A DNA stretch of 64,000 bases from the NCBI RefSeq assembly GCF_016907835.1, contig NZ_JAFBCT010000001.1, forward strand, positions 2,914,001 to 2,978,000, written 5' to 3'. Shown piece by piece: positions 1 through 7,569 of this stretch. The translations under genes and the position numbers were made by a program. Source of the stretch: Agromyces cerinus (GTDB lineage Bacteria; Actinomycetota; Actinomycetes; Actinomycetales; Microbacteriaceae). The notes beneath the pieces were generated by a model that did no database searches, was not told the DNA's origin, and worked only from the letters and a program-made list of their open reading frames with translations. The first letter of the stretch is position 1; each line of letters opens with the position of its first letter.

Positions 1-588
1 CAGTTGCGGCTCGCCGGTGAAACGGTGCGCGGTCTCCTGCAAACGGCCGTTGCGCTCGACGTAGAGCCGGTCGAAGCGGTTGACCATGATCTCGCTCACG
101 GTCGGGTCGGCGAGCAGCGGCTCCAGCGGGCCGTAGCCGAGCACATCGGCACCGATGTCGTCGATGAGTCGGTTGCGTTCGGCGGTCGACAGGGCGAGCT
201 GTTCGCCGGCGACGATGTCGGCGAGCTCTGCTCGAGCGAGCAGGTGCAGCTGCTCCTCAGTGAGGGAGGCGTCGTTGAGTCGCGATCCGATGCGCCCGAA
301 GAGCTCTTCTGCGGCCTTCTCCTTCACAGCCGCGAGCGGGTCGACCGACCCCGTGGGTCGAGCTGCTGCGGGGCGCGGCTGGGCCGGGGGCTGGAACATC
401 GTGGGCTCGGTGGCGGCCGTGGGGGGTTGCGTCTCGGGCGCCGAATCGGCGTCAGCCGCAGCCGGCTGGACGGATGCCTCAGCCGGACCCGGCGCGTCGG
501 TGGTCACGGGTTCTGCAGCAGCGAACGGGTCCGCCGGCGCTGTCGCCTGCGTCTTGCCGAGCGCACTCAGCCGATCATTCAGGTTCAC
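1..588 (-). CDS. cpaF: CpaF/TadA-type pilus secretion ATPase, N-terminal part (cut by window edge)
   Basis: This is the N-terminal 196 residues of the hexameric ATPase that powers assembly of Flp (tight adherence) pili at the inner face of the membrane. After an Ala/Pro-rich, disordered leader of about 65 residues comes the conserved CpaF N-terminal domain, with the family signature ADPTVSEIMVNRFDRLYVER near residues 160-180. The Walker A and B boxes would lie beyond the left edge. I chose the GTG at 588-586 because it gives MNLNDRLSALGK and overlaps the end of cpaE by 14 nt, as expected for a coupled operon. TadB and TadC would be expected next, outside the window. The family call rests on the signature and the operon. 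Confidence 0.88.
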   Translation of the reverse strand, partial: MNLNDRLSALGKTQATAPADPFAAAEPVTTDAPGPAEASVQPAAADADSAPETQPPTAATEPTMFQPPAQPRPAAARPTGSVDPLAAVKEKAAEELFGRIGSRLNDASLTEEQLHLLARAELADIVAGEQLALSTAERNRLIDDIGADVLGYGPLEPLLADPTVSEIMVNRFDRLYVERNGRLQETAHRFTGEPQL

Positions 589-1903
589 TGGTCCGCCGCC
601 TTCTCTGGATCTTGCTTCGCTTGGGGAACGCCTCCGGTGCGATGCGCAGCACGATCGAACGGATCGCCTTCGCCGCAGGGTCGCGCACGTCGTCGTGAAT
701 GAGCGGCACACCGCGGTTGCTCGCCAGCAGCACCGCCGACGACTTCGGCACTTCGACATCGACCGGCGCGCCGATGATGTGCTCGACGTCCTTGATGGTC
801 AGTCCGCTGTTCTTGTCGGTCTGGTTGACGACGAGGTGACGATTCCCGGGCATGAGGCCGAGCCTCGTCAGCAGTTCGAACTCGGTGCGCATGGCGCGCA
901 GGCTCGGCACGCCCATGTTGGTCACGAACACGGCGTCGGTGACGTGCTCGAGGGCGACGAGCGTGTGCTCGCCGAGCCCCGGCGTGGTGTCGACGATCAC
1001 GTAGCGGAACGTGGCGCGAAGCCGCTCGATGAGGCGGGCGAGTGCGAGCGGGGCGACCTGGTCTCCGAGTTCGGGCGACGGTGCGCTCGCGATGACGAAG
1101 AACCCGTCTTCGTGGTGCGTCAGCGTGGTCTTCAACACGATCTCGTCGGCCGCGACATCCGCCACCGCGTCGACGATCGTGCGCGTCGGCGCGAGCGCGA
1201 GCGCCGCCGTGATGTCGCCGAACTGCAGGTCGGCGTCCACGAGCACGACGGAGTTCGGGGCGACTTCGGCGAGACCGGTCGCCAGGTTGATCGCGATCGT
1301 CGTCTTGCCCTGACCGCCCTTCGGCGCGACCACGGCGATCGCCTCCGACGGGGTGCCGGCTTCGAGCGGCGGGAACTCCCATTCCGGCACGGCCGGCTCC
1401 GGCTCCGGCGCCGCTGCGGGTTCTGCGGCGACGTCTTCGACTCCCGCCGACTCGTCGACGAGGTCCACGAATGGCATGTCGTCGACCTCGAGCGCCAGCG
1501 GGGCGTCGAAGTCGTGCGATTCGGCGCGGCCGTTGGCGACGAGCCAGGCCGACAGCCGATCGAGGAGCGCCAGCGTCGTGTCGTCGCTGGCATCGGGGCT
1601 CAGCACGGCGTGGAGTGAGAGCTCGTCGACCCAGTCCTCGAGATCCGAGCGCTGTTCGCGCACGACGATGAGGCCGAGGTCGGGATGCTTCACTGCGAGC
1701 GCCTCGACGAGTCCCTTCGTCTCCTCGTAGTTCAGCACCGGTCCGAGCAGTGCCACGCGCGGCTGCCCGTTGGTGCGGCTCACGACGGCGTCCGGGCCGA
1801 ACGTGAGGAACTCCCCCGGGATCACGGCAAGCCGTTCGCCGAGCAGAGCCCGGAGCCGGGTCTCATACTCGGCGGAACGACTGACCAGGAGGTAGGGGAG
1901 CAT
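575..1903 (-). CDS. cpaE: CpaE/TadZ-like pilus localisation ATPase
   Basis: 442-residue protein with a degenerate receiver-like N-terminal half (about 1-120), an acidic Pro/Ala-rich linker (about 130-180) and a C-terminal MinD/ParA-type ATPase domain. The deviant Walker A box KGGQGKTT is at residues 195-202, followed by VLVDADLQFGD near 220-230. In Tad systems this protein places the pilus machine at the cell pole or envelope. The receiver-like domain shows no obvious phospho-acceptor, which is usual for the family. The start ATG overlaps the cpaB stop codon by one base (TAATG), and the 3' end overlaps cpaF, so translation is probably coupled. Confident on family; the exact role in this organism is inferred. 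Confidence 0.88.
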   Translation of the reverse strand: MLPYLLVSRSAEYETRLRALLGERLAVIPGEFLTFGPDAVVSRTNGQPRVALLGPVLNYEETKGLVEALAVKHPDLGLIVVREQRSDLEDWVDELSLHAVLSPDASDDTTLALLDRLSAWLVANGRAESHDFDAPLALEVDDMPFVDLVDESAGVEDVAAEPAAAPEPEPAVPEWEFPPLEAGTPSEAIAVVAPKGGQGKTTIAINLATGLAEVAPNSVVLVDADLQFGDITAALALAPTRTIVDAVADVAADEIVLKTTLTHHEDGFFVIASAPSPELGDQVAPLALARLIERLRATFRYVIVDTTPGLGEHTLVALEHVTDAVFVTNMGVPSLRAMRTEFELLTRLGLMPGNRHLVVNQTDKNSGLTIKDVEHIIGAPVDVEVPKSSAVLLASNRGVPLIHDDVRDPAAKAIRSIVLRIAPEAFPKRSKIQRRRRTSEPE

Positions 1904-2658
1904 TAGAACGCGTTGCTTCCGGTCACCGGCGCCGTGCCGCTGTTGTCAGTCAGGTCGTTTTCGAGCGTGAGCCACATCTGCGCGTAGTCCCCTGCCTCGC
2001 CCTCAGAGAACCAGACCCATCGCTCGACATCGTGCGCCGAGAGCGCGATCGTGACCATGATGCTGTCGCCGGCGCTTTGCTCGACCTGCGTCTCGGATTC
2101 GTCTTCGGGGGTCACGACGCCCTGCACATTGGTCACGAGCACCCCGTGGAATGCGAAACTCGTGACGGGGTTGATGACGTCTTCGTCGTCACCGACCTCA
2201 TCGGGGTCGACCGTGCCGACGAGGCCGATCTTGTCGCCGGAACGCACCTGGCCGCCGACCACGCGATCGGCGGGGAGCGTGAACGACACGAGCTGCATGC
2301 CCTCGGGCACCGCGACATCGCCACGTGCAGCGAGCTCGGCCGGGTCGATGAACCGAGCTTCGAGCAACTGCTCACCGGGCAGGATCTCAGCGTCGGCGAC
2401 CAGTCCGGCGAGTTCATCGAGGTCGGTCACGATACCCTCGGCCACGTTGCGGGTCTGCATCGAGTCGACCTTGACGAACTCGGTCACATCCTCGCCGGGG
2501 GTGCCGCGCGGAATCAGCTCCTGCACGATGTAGACGTCGGTGAGCTCCGCGCCCTGGGCGGCTCGGGCGTCGGCTCCGCGAACGTATCCGACGAGGAGGA
2601 TGGCGCCCAGTACGGCGAGGAGAAGGGCGACGATCGCCCCGATGATTCGGGTCTTCAT
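1903..2658 (-). CDS. cpaB: CpaB/RcpC-type Flp pilus assembly protein (SAF domain)
   Basis: 251-residue protein anchored by one N-terminal transmembrane segment (about residues 5-27, GAIVALLLAVLGAILLVGYV), then an extracytoplasmic region with the SAF-like fold of the CpaB family (IVQELIPRGTP near 45-55, LLEARFIDP near 100) and a second beta-rich domain with the SGDKIGLVGTVDP segment near 145. The family is thought to stabilise or gate the pilus channel and may bind peptidoglycan. It sits between the TadG-like gene and cpaE, sharing one base with cpaE. The acidic stretch around residues 150-185 and the Ser/Thr-rich tail look unstructured. No unusual features. Confidence 0.85.
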   Translation of the reverse strand: MKTRIIGAIVALLLAVLGAILLVGYVRGADARAAQGAELTDVYIVQELIPRGTPGEDVTEFVKVDSMQTRNVAEGIVTDLDELAGLVADAEILPGEQLLEARFIDPAELAARGDVAVPEGMQLVSFTLPADRVVGGQVRSGDKIGLVGTVDPDEVGDDEDVINPVTSFAFHGVLVTNVQGVVTPEDESETQVEQSAGDSIMVTIALSAHDVERWVWFSEGEAGDYAQMWLTLENDLTDNSGTAPVTGSNAF

Positions 2659-2700
2659 AGGGTTCGGGTCCTTGTTTTCGAACTACGCTGTCTGGTCGGG

Positions 2701-3762
2701 TCAGCCGATGAGTTTCGCGACCTTCAGGCCTCCGTTGGGAGTGACCTCGCCGAGGTCGAAGTCCTCGCCGATGGCGACGTATCGCTTGAAGTAGCCCTGC
2801 AGTCCGAACTCGCCGCCCTTGAATCCGGGAGCCTTCGACTCCCCGGGAAGGTAGCAGTCCGAACCGCTCTTGGCGCCGGGCGGCTCGCACTTGGCGCTCG
2901 CGATGTGATAGCCGGTGATGTAGAAGGCGGCGAATTCCTTGACGTTGTACGAGCCGTGACTTCCCGAGCTGCCCTCGGTGAAGGAGTCGTAGATCGGGAT
3001 CAGCACCGTCGTGCCGATGAGCTTCGTGATGTAATCGTCGGGGCAGCCGCCGGCCTTCGTATCGGACTTGCCCGGAACTCCCGGCTCGGGCACGCCGACC
3101 TCCACCGCGACCTTGCAGTCGGCGTCTCCGTCGCCGTCGATGTCGTCCCCCTCGAGCCAGCCGAACCCGCCGGGGTACCCCGGCGCGCACTCATCGGGTT
3201 TCTTGTCACCCTTGCCCGGGCCGATCAACAGCAGGATGAACGGGTCGCCCTGCTCTTCGGTTCCCGGGTCGAAGTGCCGGGTGAGTTCACACTCGGCGAT
3301 CGCGAGCGGAATGGTCTCCCCGCTCTCCGGCGAGCCCCATTCAGCGACAGCAGTCGAGCGCACGGTCGTTGAACTCGGGTCGTCGTCCGAGTCGATCAGC
3401 GAGGCGAAGAAGTGCGGGAACGTCGCCTCAGCGGTGACCTGCGCCGTGCGATTCGCCTTGTCGATGGTCACGTCGGCCGTGCCCTCCACCGGGATGGCGG
3501 CATTGCCGTTGACGTACTCCTGAGCGTCGACGTCAGCAGTCGTGGTGCACGCGGTCTCGTCCCGAGCACACGACGAGGCCACGGCGAGCGCGGCGGCGTC
3601 GGCGCCGTGTTGGAGCTGCGCATGCTCTGCATGCTGCGCTGAGACGTCGAGTGCCATCGCACCGAAGCCCAGCATCGGCACCAACAGAAAGGCGATCAGG
3701 ACCGCGTTCGATCCTCGCTCATCGTGCAGGACGCGTCGGATGCGCGACTTCAGCCTCCGCAT
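2701..3762 (-). CDS. TadG-like pseudopilin/pilus-associated protein with a Ca-binding-like loop
   Basis: 353-residue protein whose N-terminus matches the Putative Flp pilus-assembly TadE/G-like family: a basic leader, then ERGSNAVLIAFLLVPMLGFG as the prepilin-like hydrophobic segment (about residues 15-40), followed by a large extracellular domain with several cysteines. I chose the ATG at 3762 (MRRLKS) because AGAAGGAGAG lies just upstream and it overlaps the end of tadE by 13 nt; the longer ORF start lies inside tadE. The segment DDIDGDGDADC near residue 205 resembles a calcium-binding DxDxD loop, which is uncommon in TadG proteins, and the Gly/Pro-rich region after it suggests a surface-exposed adhesive domain. 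Role in surface attachment is inferred. Confidence 0.8.
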   Translation of the reverse strand: MRRLKSRIRRVLHDERGSNAVLIAFLLVPMLGFGAMALDVSAQHAEHAQLQHGADAAALAVASSCARDETACTTTADVDAQEYVNGNAAIPVEGTADVTIDKANRTAQVTAEATFPHFFASLIDSDDDPSSTTVRSTAVAEWGSPESGETIPLAIAECELTRHFDPGTEEQGDPFILLLIGPGKGDKKPDECAPGYPGGFGWLEGDDIDGDGDADCKVAVEVGVPEPGVPGKSDTKAGGCPDDYITKLIGTTVLIPIYDSFTEGSSGSHGSYNVKEFAAFYITGYHIASAKCEPPGAKSGSDCYLPGESKAPGFKGGEFGLQGYFKRYVAIGEDFDLGEVTPNGGLKVAKLIG

Positions 3763-4151
3763 GGCATCTCTCCTTCTGCTTGCAACTCCATCGGGTCCCC
3801 GAGGGCCGTGCTGAACCACTCGGACATCGATCCGGGGGAGACCGAGATCGTCGACGTGGCCTTGCCGCCGTCGTCGTCGCAGGCGACAGTCACCTCGATG
3901 GTGGCGCTCGACCAGAGGAACATCCCCGGGATCGCCGTGGCCTGATCCTTGGCGTCTTGAACGGTGAAGCCGTCGTCGCGAGCGTGGATCGCCGCATATC
4001 GCGCGGAGACTCGCGCCGCATCCGAGATCGTCGCCTGGATGTTCCAGAGACGGGAGAACTCGATCACCGTGAGCAGCAACATGATGACGAGGGGGAAGAC
4101 CAGCGCGAACTCGACCGCCGCCGCCCCTCGTTCCTTCTCGCGTGTGCGCAT
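3750..4151 (-). CDS. TadE-like minor pseudopilin
   Basis: 133-residue TadE-family protein: basic leader MRTREKERG, then GAAAVEFALVFPLVIMLLL, a classical class III signal-like motif with Glu14 at the position that precedes the hydrophobic helix, and ISDAARVSARYAA in the alpha-helical part, which is typical of TadE. The C-terminus contains a Cys pair (about residues 91 and 131). TadE and TadG are processed by the prepilin peptidase and are needed for Tad pilus assembly. The start ATG at 4151 is chosen on alignment of the leader; the much longer open frame upstream runs through the pilin gene in another frame and is not coding. Next downstream is the TadG-like gene, overlapping by 13 nt. Confidence 0.85.
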   Translation of the reverse strand: MRTREKERGAAAVEFALVFPLVIMLLLTVIEFSRLWNIQATISDAARVSARYAAIHARDDGFTVQDAKDQATAIPGMFLWSSATIEVTVACDDDGGKATSTISVSPGSMSEWFSTALGDPMELQAEGEMPCGG

Positions 4152-4227
4152 TACGTCCTCAAACTGCCGAAGGGGGTTCGGGACACGAAACGTGCCCCGA
4201 ACCCCATCAATCCGCGTGAGCGGGGGG

Positions 4228-4434
4228 TCAGTCGCCGACGGTGCCGCCCTGCTCACCCATCCACGTGCCGACGTCGGCGACGAAGTCGTCGAGGATCGGC
4301 GTGAGGGCGACGGCAGCGACGACCAGCGCGATGGCGACGAGGCCGAGCACGAGCGCGTACTCGGTGGCCGTGGCGCCTTCTTCTTCGTTGAGGGAGTTGA
4401 TGCGCGCCTGAATGCGCGAGTATGCCTTGAGCAT
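4228..4434 (-). CDS. flp: Flp/Fap major pilin
   Basis: 68-residue Flp pilin. The leader ends at Gly20 and is followed by ATATEYALVLGLVAIALVV, so cleavage by prepilin peptidase should fall between Gly20 and Ala21. Glu25 and Tyr26 are the invariant EY pair of Flp pilins, leaving a mature subunit of 48 residues. The ATG at 4434 has a good ribosome site, AAGGAA, seven bases upstream. It is the first gene of the pilus operon (flp, tadE, tadG-like, cpaB, cpaE, cpaF) and lies just downstream of the half-site array at 4605-4670. The gap to tadE is 76 nt, consistent with extra expression of the structural subunit. Confidence 0.93.
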   Translation of the reverse strand: MLKAYSRIQARINSLNEEEGATATEYALVLGLVAIALVVAAVALTPILDDFVADVGTWMGEQGGTVGD

Positions 4435-4523
4435 TTCGGGTTCCTTCGAGTTCGGGGGCTGCTGTGACCGAGTGGGTACGGTTCGGTCAGTTGAAGGTAA
4501 CTGTGCGTACGCAAGCAGAGAAT

Positions 4524-4539
4524 GCCCCCCTTCGGGGGC
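4524..4539. other. GC-rich hairpin in the pilin leader region
   Basis: A GCCCCC / GGGGGC inverted repeat with a short TTC-containing loop, about 90 nt upstream of the pilin start. On the plus strand it would make a C(UUCG)G-type stem-loop. On the minus strand, the sense of the pilin operon, it could be a 5' leader stem. No gene ends here on the plus strand, so a terminator role is not obvious. Confidence 0.4.
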
Positions 4540-4604
4540 GGTATGCGCCATCTACGCAATGAACCGCCCAGATAGGCCAAAAATCGCGCAAGATGCGCCC
4601 GCGT

Positions 4605-4670
4605 GTACCCCACTCTGGGGGTACCTCTGTACCCCGCGATGGGGTACGACGTACCCCGACATCGGGGTAC
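4605..4670. promoter_or_regulatory. Array of six alternating GTACCCC / GGGGTAC half-sites
   Basis: Exact heptamers GTACCCC start at 4605, 4629 and 4651, and exact GGGGTAC heptamers start at 4618, 4641 and 4664. Start-to-start spacing is 13, 11, 12, 10 and 13 bp, about one helical turn each. They form three back-to-back palindromes of 19-20 bp centred about 23 bp apart, and also pair in the alternate register. The array lies about 170 bp upstream of the pilin start in a region without a gene, so it is most likely a multi-copy operator for the pilus operon. The regulator is unknown. In RNA it would instead fold as three tandem hairpins. Confidence 0.6.
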
Positions 4671-4707
4671 AACGCGTCCCCCGACGCCGCAGCCGAACTC
4701 AGCCCAC

Positions 4708-4790
4708 GGGCCCGACCAGCAGCACGACGATGAGCGCTCCCACGAGCATCGACGCCCGAACGAGATCGACCCGCGCAGCGTCACCCGTTT
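4708..4790 (-). pseudogene. Frameshifted duplicate of the 3' end of the prepilin peptidase gene
   Basis: 83 bases align with 5436-5519, the last part of the intact prepilin peptidase gene on the same strand, with four mismatches and a single-base deletion by my hand alignment (about 94 percent identity). One frame still reads KRVTLRGSI, identical to the real protein, before the deletion shifts it. The copy ends abruptly at both sides and has no start. Together with the intact copy it forms direct repeats flanking the 144-residue membrane-protein gene at 4864-5298. Confidence 0.8.
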
Positions 4791-4863
4791 CGGCGCCCAG
4801 GCCACGTCGCCAGCAGGCCCGCTCGATCATTGGCCCAGCGAGATGGTGACCGGCGAGGTCTGC

Positions 4864-5298
4864 TCAGACGGCCGTCGGCTCCTCCGGTGGAAACGTCGCC
4901 AGCGCCGCTCCGGTTCCACCGATCGCCGCAGTGATCAGACCCACGCCGAGCACGATCCAGACGGCAACGGGATTGCTTGTCGCCAGTCCGATCGGAAGGC
5001 ACAACGCGGGGACGGCGATAAGTGCGCCATGCCACCATTTCGCGCCAAGCATGAGGACGATGGCCGCCGCTCCGACGATAAGCGCGGCGCCCAGTATGAA
5101 TCCGACGTCGGCCGCGTCGGGCCGTACCGTTGACGTCGAACCGAATCGCCACAACGCCGGAAATGAGTTGACGTAGATCAGCCAGCCTCCCGCAACGACC
5201 ATGGCCATCCAGAGGACCGTGAGTATGCCGCGCACCCAGAGGAAGCGGTGCGCGTGAGGCGCGCGCACCTTCCGACCTGGGTTCAACGGTTCGACCAT
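4864..5298 (-). CDS. Uncharacterised four-helix membrane protein
   Basis: 144-residue protein that I do not recognise. A basic N-terminus (about 1-20, rich in Arg/His/Pro) is followed by four predicted transmembrane segments at about 22-42, 65-85, 88-106 and 110-130, ending in an acidic tail PPEEPTAV. No catalytic motif is visible. The start ATG at 5298 lacks a clear Shine-Dalgarno sequence. GC content and codon use look slightly lower in bias than the neighbours (for example GATAAG and AACGAC codons), which fits recent arrival. It is bracketed by the broken and intact copies of the prepilin peptidase 3' end, so it may have been inserted or trapped by the duplication. Confidence 0.6.
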   Translation of the reverse strand: MVEPLNPGRKVRAPHAHRFLWVRGILTVLWMAMVVAGGWLIYVNSFPALWRFGSTSTVRPDAADVGFILGAALIVGAAAIVLMLGAKWWHGALIAVPALCLPIGLATSNPVAVWIVLGVGLITAAIGGTGAALATFPPEEPTAV

Positions 5299-5396
5299 GC
5301 CACGAGATAATCAGCGCGAGTCGGCGATCTCCAGCCCCAGTTCAGGGAAACATCGCGGAGCGCGCCTGCAGCCGCTGGGCTCGGTTTTGGCCTGCA

Positions 5397-5434
5397 CGGT
5401 TCAGCAGGCTCGGTTCAGCAGGCTCAACCAGCAG
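5397..5434. repeat. Dispersed repeat, tandem partial copies, supplying the prepilin peptidase stop
   Basis: Two tandem copies of CGGTTCAGCAGGCT (5397-5410, 5411-5424) run into GGCTCAACCAGCAG, a member of the dispersed GGTTTCGACAGGCTCAACC family. Read on the minus strand, the repeat provides the TGA stop of the prepilin peptidase gene (5424-5426). Confidence 0.65.
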
Positions 5435-6089
5435 GGGGCCCGACCAGCAGCACCGCGATGAGCGCTCCCGCGAGCATCGACGGCCCGAACGGGATCGACC
5501 CGCGCAGCGTCACCCGTTTGAGCAGGAGCGCCACGATCGCGATCACTCCCCCGACGACGAAGGCCGCGAGCAGCCCCACGAGCCATGCCGACAGCCCGAA
5601 CCAGCCGAGCAGCAGCCCGATCACGAGCGCGAGCTTCACGTCCCCCATGCCCATCGACGCGGGCGAGATGAGGGCCAGCACGAAGTACACCGCGAACATC
5701 GCCGCCGCGCCCGCGACGGCCCAGACGAGCGTCATCCACAGGCCGGTCGCCCACGTCGCCGGCACGAGCAGCACCGCGACGGCACCGAGCGCCGGGAAGA
5801 CCACTGCGTTCGGCAGGCGCTTCTCGGCGAGGTCGACGATCGACAGCACCGTCGCGCACGCGGCGAACACGAGCAGCGCCGGCAGCGTCCACGAGAGGCC
5901 GAACCGCAGGGCGAGGAGCCCGAAGGTCACTGCGGTCACGACTGCGGCGATCGTGCGCAGCGTGCGCTGCGGCATCCGCTCGACCTTCATCGACCGGTCG
6001 GTCCAGGTGGCGAGCGGCCACCAGCCGAGCGCGAAGCCGAGCAGCACCGCGACGACCGTCACGATGAGGCTCGACCACGCGAAGGGCAT
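5424..6089 (-). CDS. Prepilin (type IV leader) peptidase, A24 family
   Basis: 221-residue integral membrane aspartyl protease with about seven transmembrane segments. The two catalytic aspartates of the A24 family are visible: Asp86 in SIVDLAEKRLPN and Asp150 in GMGDVKL. It lacks the N-terminal zinc-binding methyltransferase domain of full type IV prepilin peptidases, so it probably cleaves but does not methylate, as TadV/CpaA-type enzymes do. The likely substrates are the Flp pilin and the TadE and TadG-like proteins encoded about 1-2 kb away. It is not contiguous with the pilus operon. Its stop codon lies inside a dispersed repeat, so the C-terminus may have been trimmed or replaced there. 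ATG start at 6089. Confidence 0.85.
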   Translation of the reverse strand: MPFAWSSLIVTVVAVLLGFALGWWPLATWTDRSMKVERMPQRTLRTIAAVVTAVTFGLLALRFGLSWTLPALLVFAACATVLSIVDLAEKRLPNAVVFPALGAVAVLLVPATWATGLWMTLVWAVAGAAAMFAVYFVLALISPASMGMGDVKLALVIGLLLGWFGLSAWLVGLLAAFVVGGVIAIVALLLKRVTLRGSIPFGPSMLAGALIAVLLVGPPAG

Positions 6090-6106
6090 GGTGAGCAGCG
6101 TAGTGG

Positions 6107-6168
6107 CTCGACCCGCAGCAGGGTTTCGACAGGCTCAACCCGCAGAGGGCAGACTCGACCCGCGGAGC
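6107..6168. repeat. Dispersed GGTTTCGACAGGCTCAACC repeat
   Basis: Intergenic copy between fprA and the prepilin peptidase gene. The core GGTTTCGACAGGCTCAACC is flanked on both sides by CTCGACCCGC segments, so it is a compound of partial repeats. It can form a stem with neighbouring half copies and lies where the fprA transcript would end. Confidence 0.65.
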
Positions 6169-6173
6169 GGCGG

Positions 6174-7553
6174 CTACGCGTCGGCGCGCGAGATGTCGAC
6201 CATCTCGTCGCGGGGCACGACCTTCACGCGCACGCGCCCCTCGGCCGAACCGAGCGCCTGCTCGTGCTCGTCGAGTCGGTGCCAGCCGTCGAGGTCGGTC
6301 CAGCGGATGCCGCGCGACTCGAGCAACTCGATGACGGACTCCTCCGACGGGGACTCGGGGTCCCACCAGTTGCCGAGGTCGTTGATGAGGTGCTTGATAG
6401 TCTCCATCGCGTCGGACTTGGTGTGCCCGATGAGGCCCACGGGCCCGCGCTTGATCCAGCCGGTCGCGTAGACGCCGTACATCTGGCGCGGCTCGCCGGT
6501 GCCCTTGTCGCGCGTGAGCACCTGGCCCTCGTGGTTCGGGATCACGCCGAACTTCTTGTCGAAGGGGATGCCGGGCAGCGGGGTGCCGAAGTAGCCGACG
6601 GCGCGGTAGACGGCCTGCACGGGCAGCTCGCGGATCTCGCCGGTGCCGACCACGCCGCCCTCGCCGTCGGGCGCAGTGCGCTCCCAGCGGATGGCGCCGA
6701 CGCGGCCGGAGCCGTCGTCGACGAGTTCGAGCGGCTTCGCGAAGAAGTGCAGGTGCAGGCGACGCGACGCCTCGCCGACCTCGCGCTGGCGCCACTGGTT
6801 CAGCACCTTGTCGATGACGAAGACCTGCTTGTTGCCCGAGACCGCCGCGCGTGCAGCGTCGTCGTAGTCGAAGTCCTCGTCGTACAGGATCATGTCGACG
6901 TCGCGCAGCTCACCGAGCTCGCGCAGCTCGAGCGGCGTGAACTTCACGGAGGTCGGGCCGCGACGGCCGAACACGTGCACGTCGGTGACGGGCGATGCCG
7001 CGAGGCCGGCCGCGACGTTCGCGGGGATCTCGGTCGACATGAGGTCTTCGACGTGCTTGGCGAGGATGCGCGCCACGTCGAGGGCGACGTTGCCGTTGCC
7101 GATGACCGCGGCCTCCTTCGCGTCGAGCGGCCACGTGCGCGGGAAGTCGGGGTGCCCGTCGAACCAGCTGACGAACTCGGCCGCACCGTAGGAGCCCTCG
7201 AGCTCGGAGCCCGGGATGTTCAGCGAGGCGTCCTTCACGGCGCCGGTCGCGAAGATCACGGCGTTGTAGTGCTTCTTCAGGTCTTCGAGCGTGATGTCCT
7301 CACCGAACTTCACGTTGCCGAAGATGCGGATGTCGCCGCGGTCGAGCACCTCGCGAAGGGCGGTGATGATGCCCTTGATGCGCGGGTGGTCGGGGGCGAC
7401 GCCGTACCGCACGAGCCCGTAGGGCGCGGGCAGGTGATCGAAGAGGTCGATCGAGACGTCGAAGTTGCGTTCGGCCTTCAGCAGGATGTCTGCGGCGTAG
7501 ATGCCGGCGGGGCCTGCCCCGACGATCGCCAGTCTCAGCTTGTTCCTCGTCAC
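6174..7553 (-). CDS. fprA: Ferredoxin/adrenodoxin-type NADP+ reductase (FprA-like)
   Basis: 459-residue flavoprotein of the adrenodoxin-reductase family that moves electrons between NADPH and ferredoxins. The FAD-binding GAGPAGIY motif is at residues 12-19 and the NADP-binding GNGNVALD at 152-159; the family motif ATGWIKRGPVGLIG is near residue 385. Length matches mycobacterial FprA (about 455). GTG start at 7553 with GGAGA about nine bases upstream. It is 16 bp downstream of the polyprenyl synthase gene on the same strand, so it belongs to the end of that transcript. Its physiological ferredoxin is not in the window. Confidence 0.92.
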   Translation of the reverse strand: MTRNKLRLAIVGAGPAGIYAADILLKAERNFDVSIDLFDHLPAPYGLVRYGVAPDHPRIKGIITALREVLDRGDIRIFGNVKFGEDITLEDLKKHYNAVIFATGAVKDASLNIPGSELEGSYGAAEFVSWFDGHPDFPRTWPLDAKEAAVIGNGNVALDVARILAKHVEDLMSTEIPANVAAGLAASPVTDVHVFGRRGPTSVKFTPLELRELGELRDVDMILYDEDFDYDDAARAAVSGNKQVFVIDKVLNQWRQREVGEASRRLHLHFFAKPLELVDDGSGRVGAIRWERTAPDGEGGVVGTGEIRELPVQAVYRAVGYFGTPLPGIPFDKKFGVIPNHEGQVLTRDKGTGEPRQMYGVYATGWIKRGPVGLIGHTKSDAMETIKHLINDLGNWWDPESPSEESVIELLESRGIRWTDLDGWHRLDEHEQALGSAEGRVRVKVVPRDEMVDISRADA

Positions 7554-7569
7554 GTGCGTGGTCTCTCCA

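Larger units (their letters stand above)
4435..4863. other. 429-bp intergenic region between the pilin gene and a membrane-protein gene
   Basis: No credible gene here. It holds, from right to left, the frameshifted prepilin-peptidase fragment (4708-4790), the half-site array (4605-4670), a short AT-richer stretch (about 4545-4600) that could carry the pilin promoter, and the hairpin at 4524-4539. Open frames through it are shadows. Confidence 0.6.
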
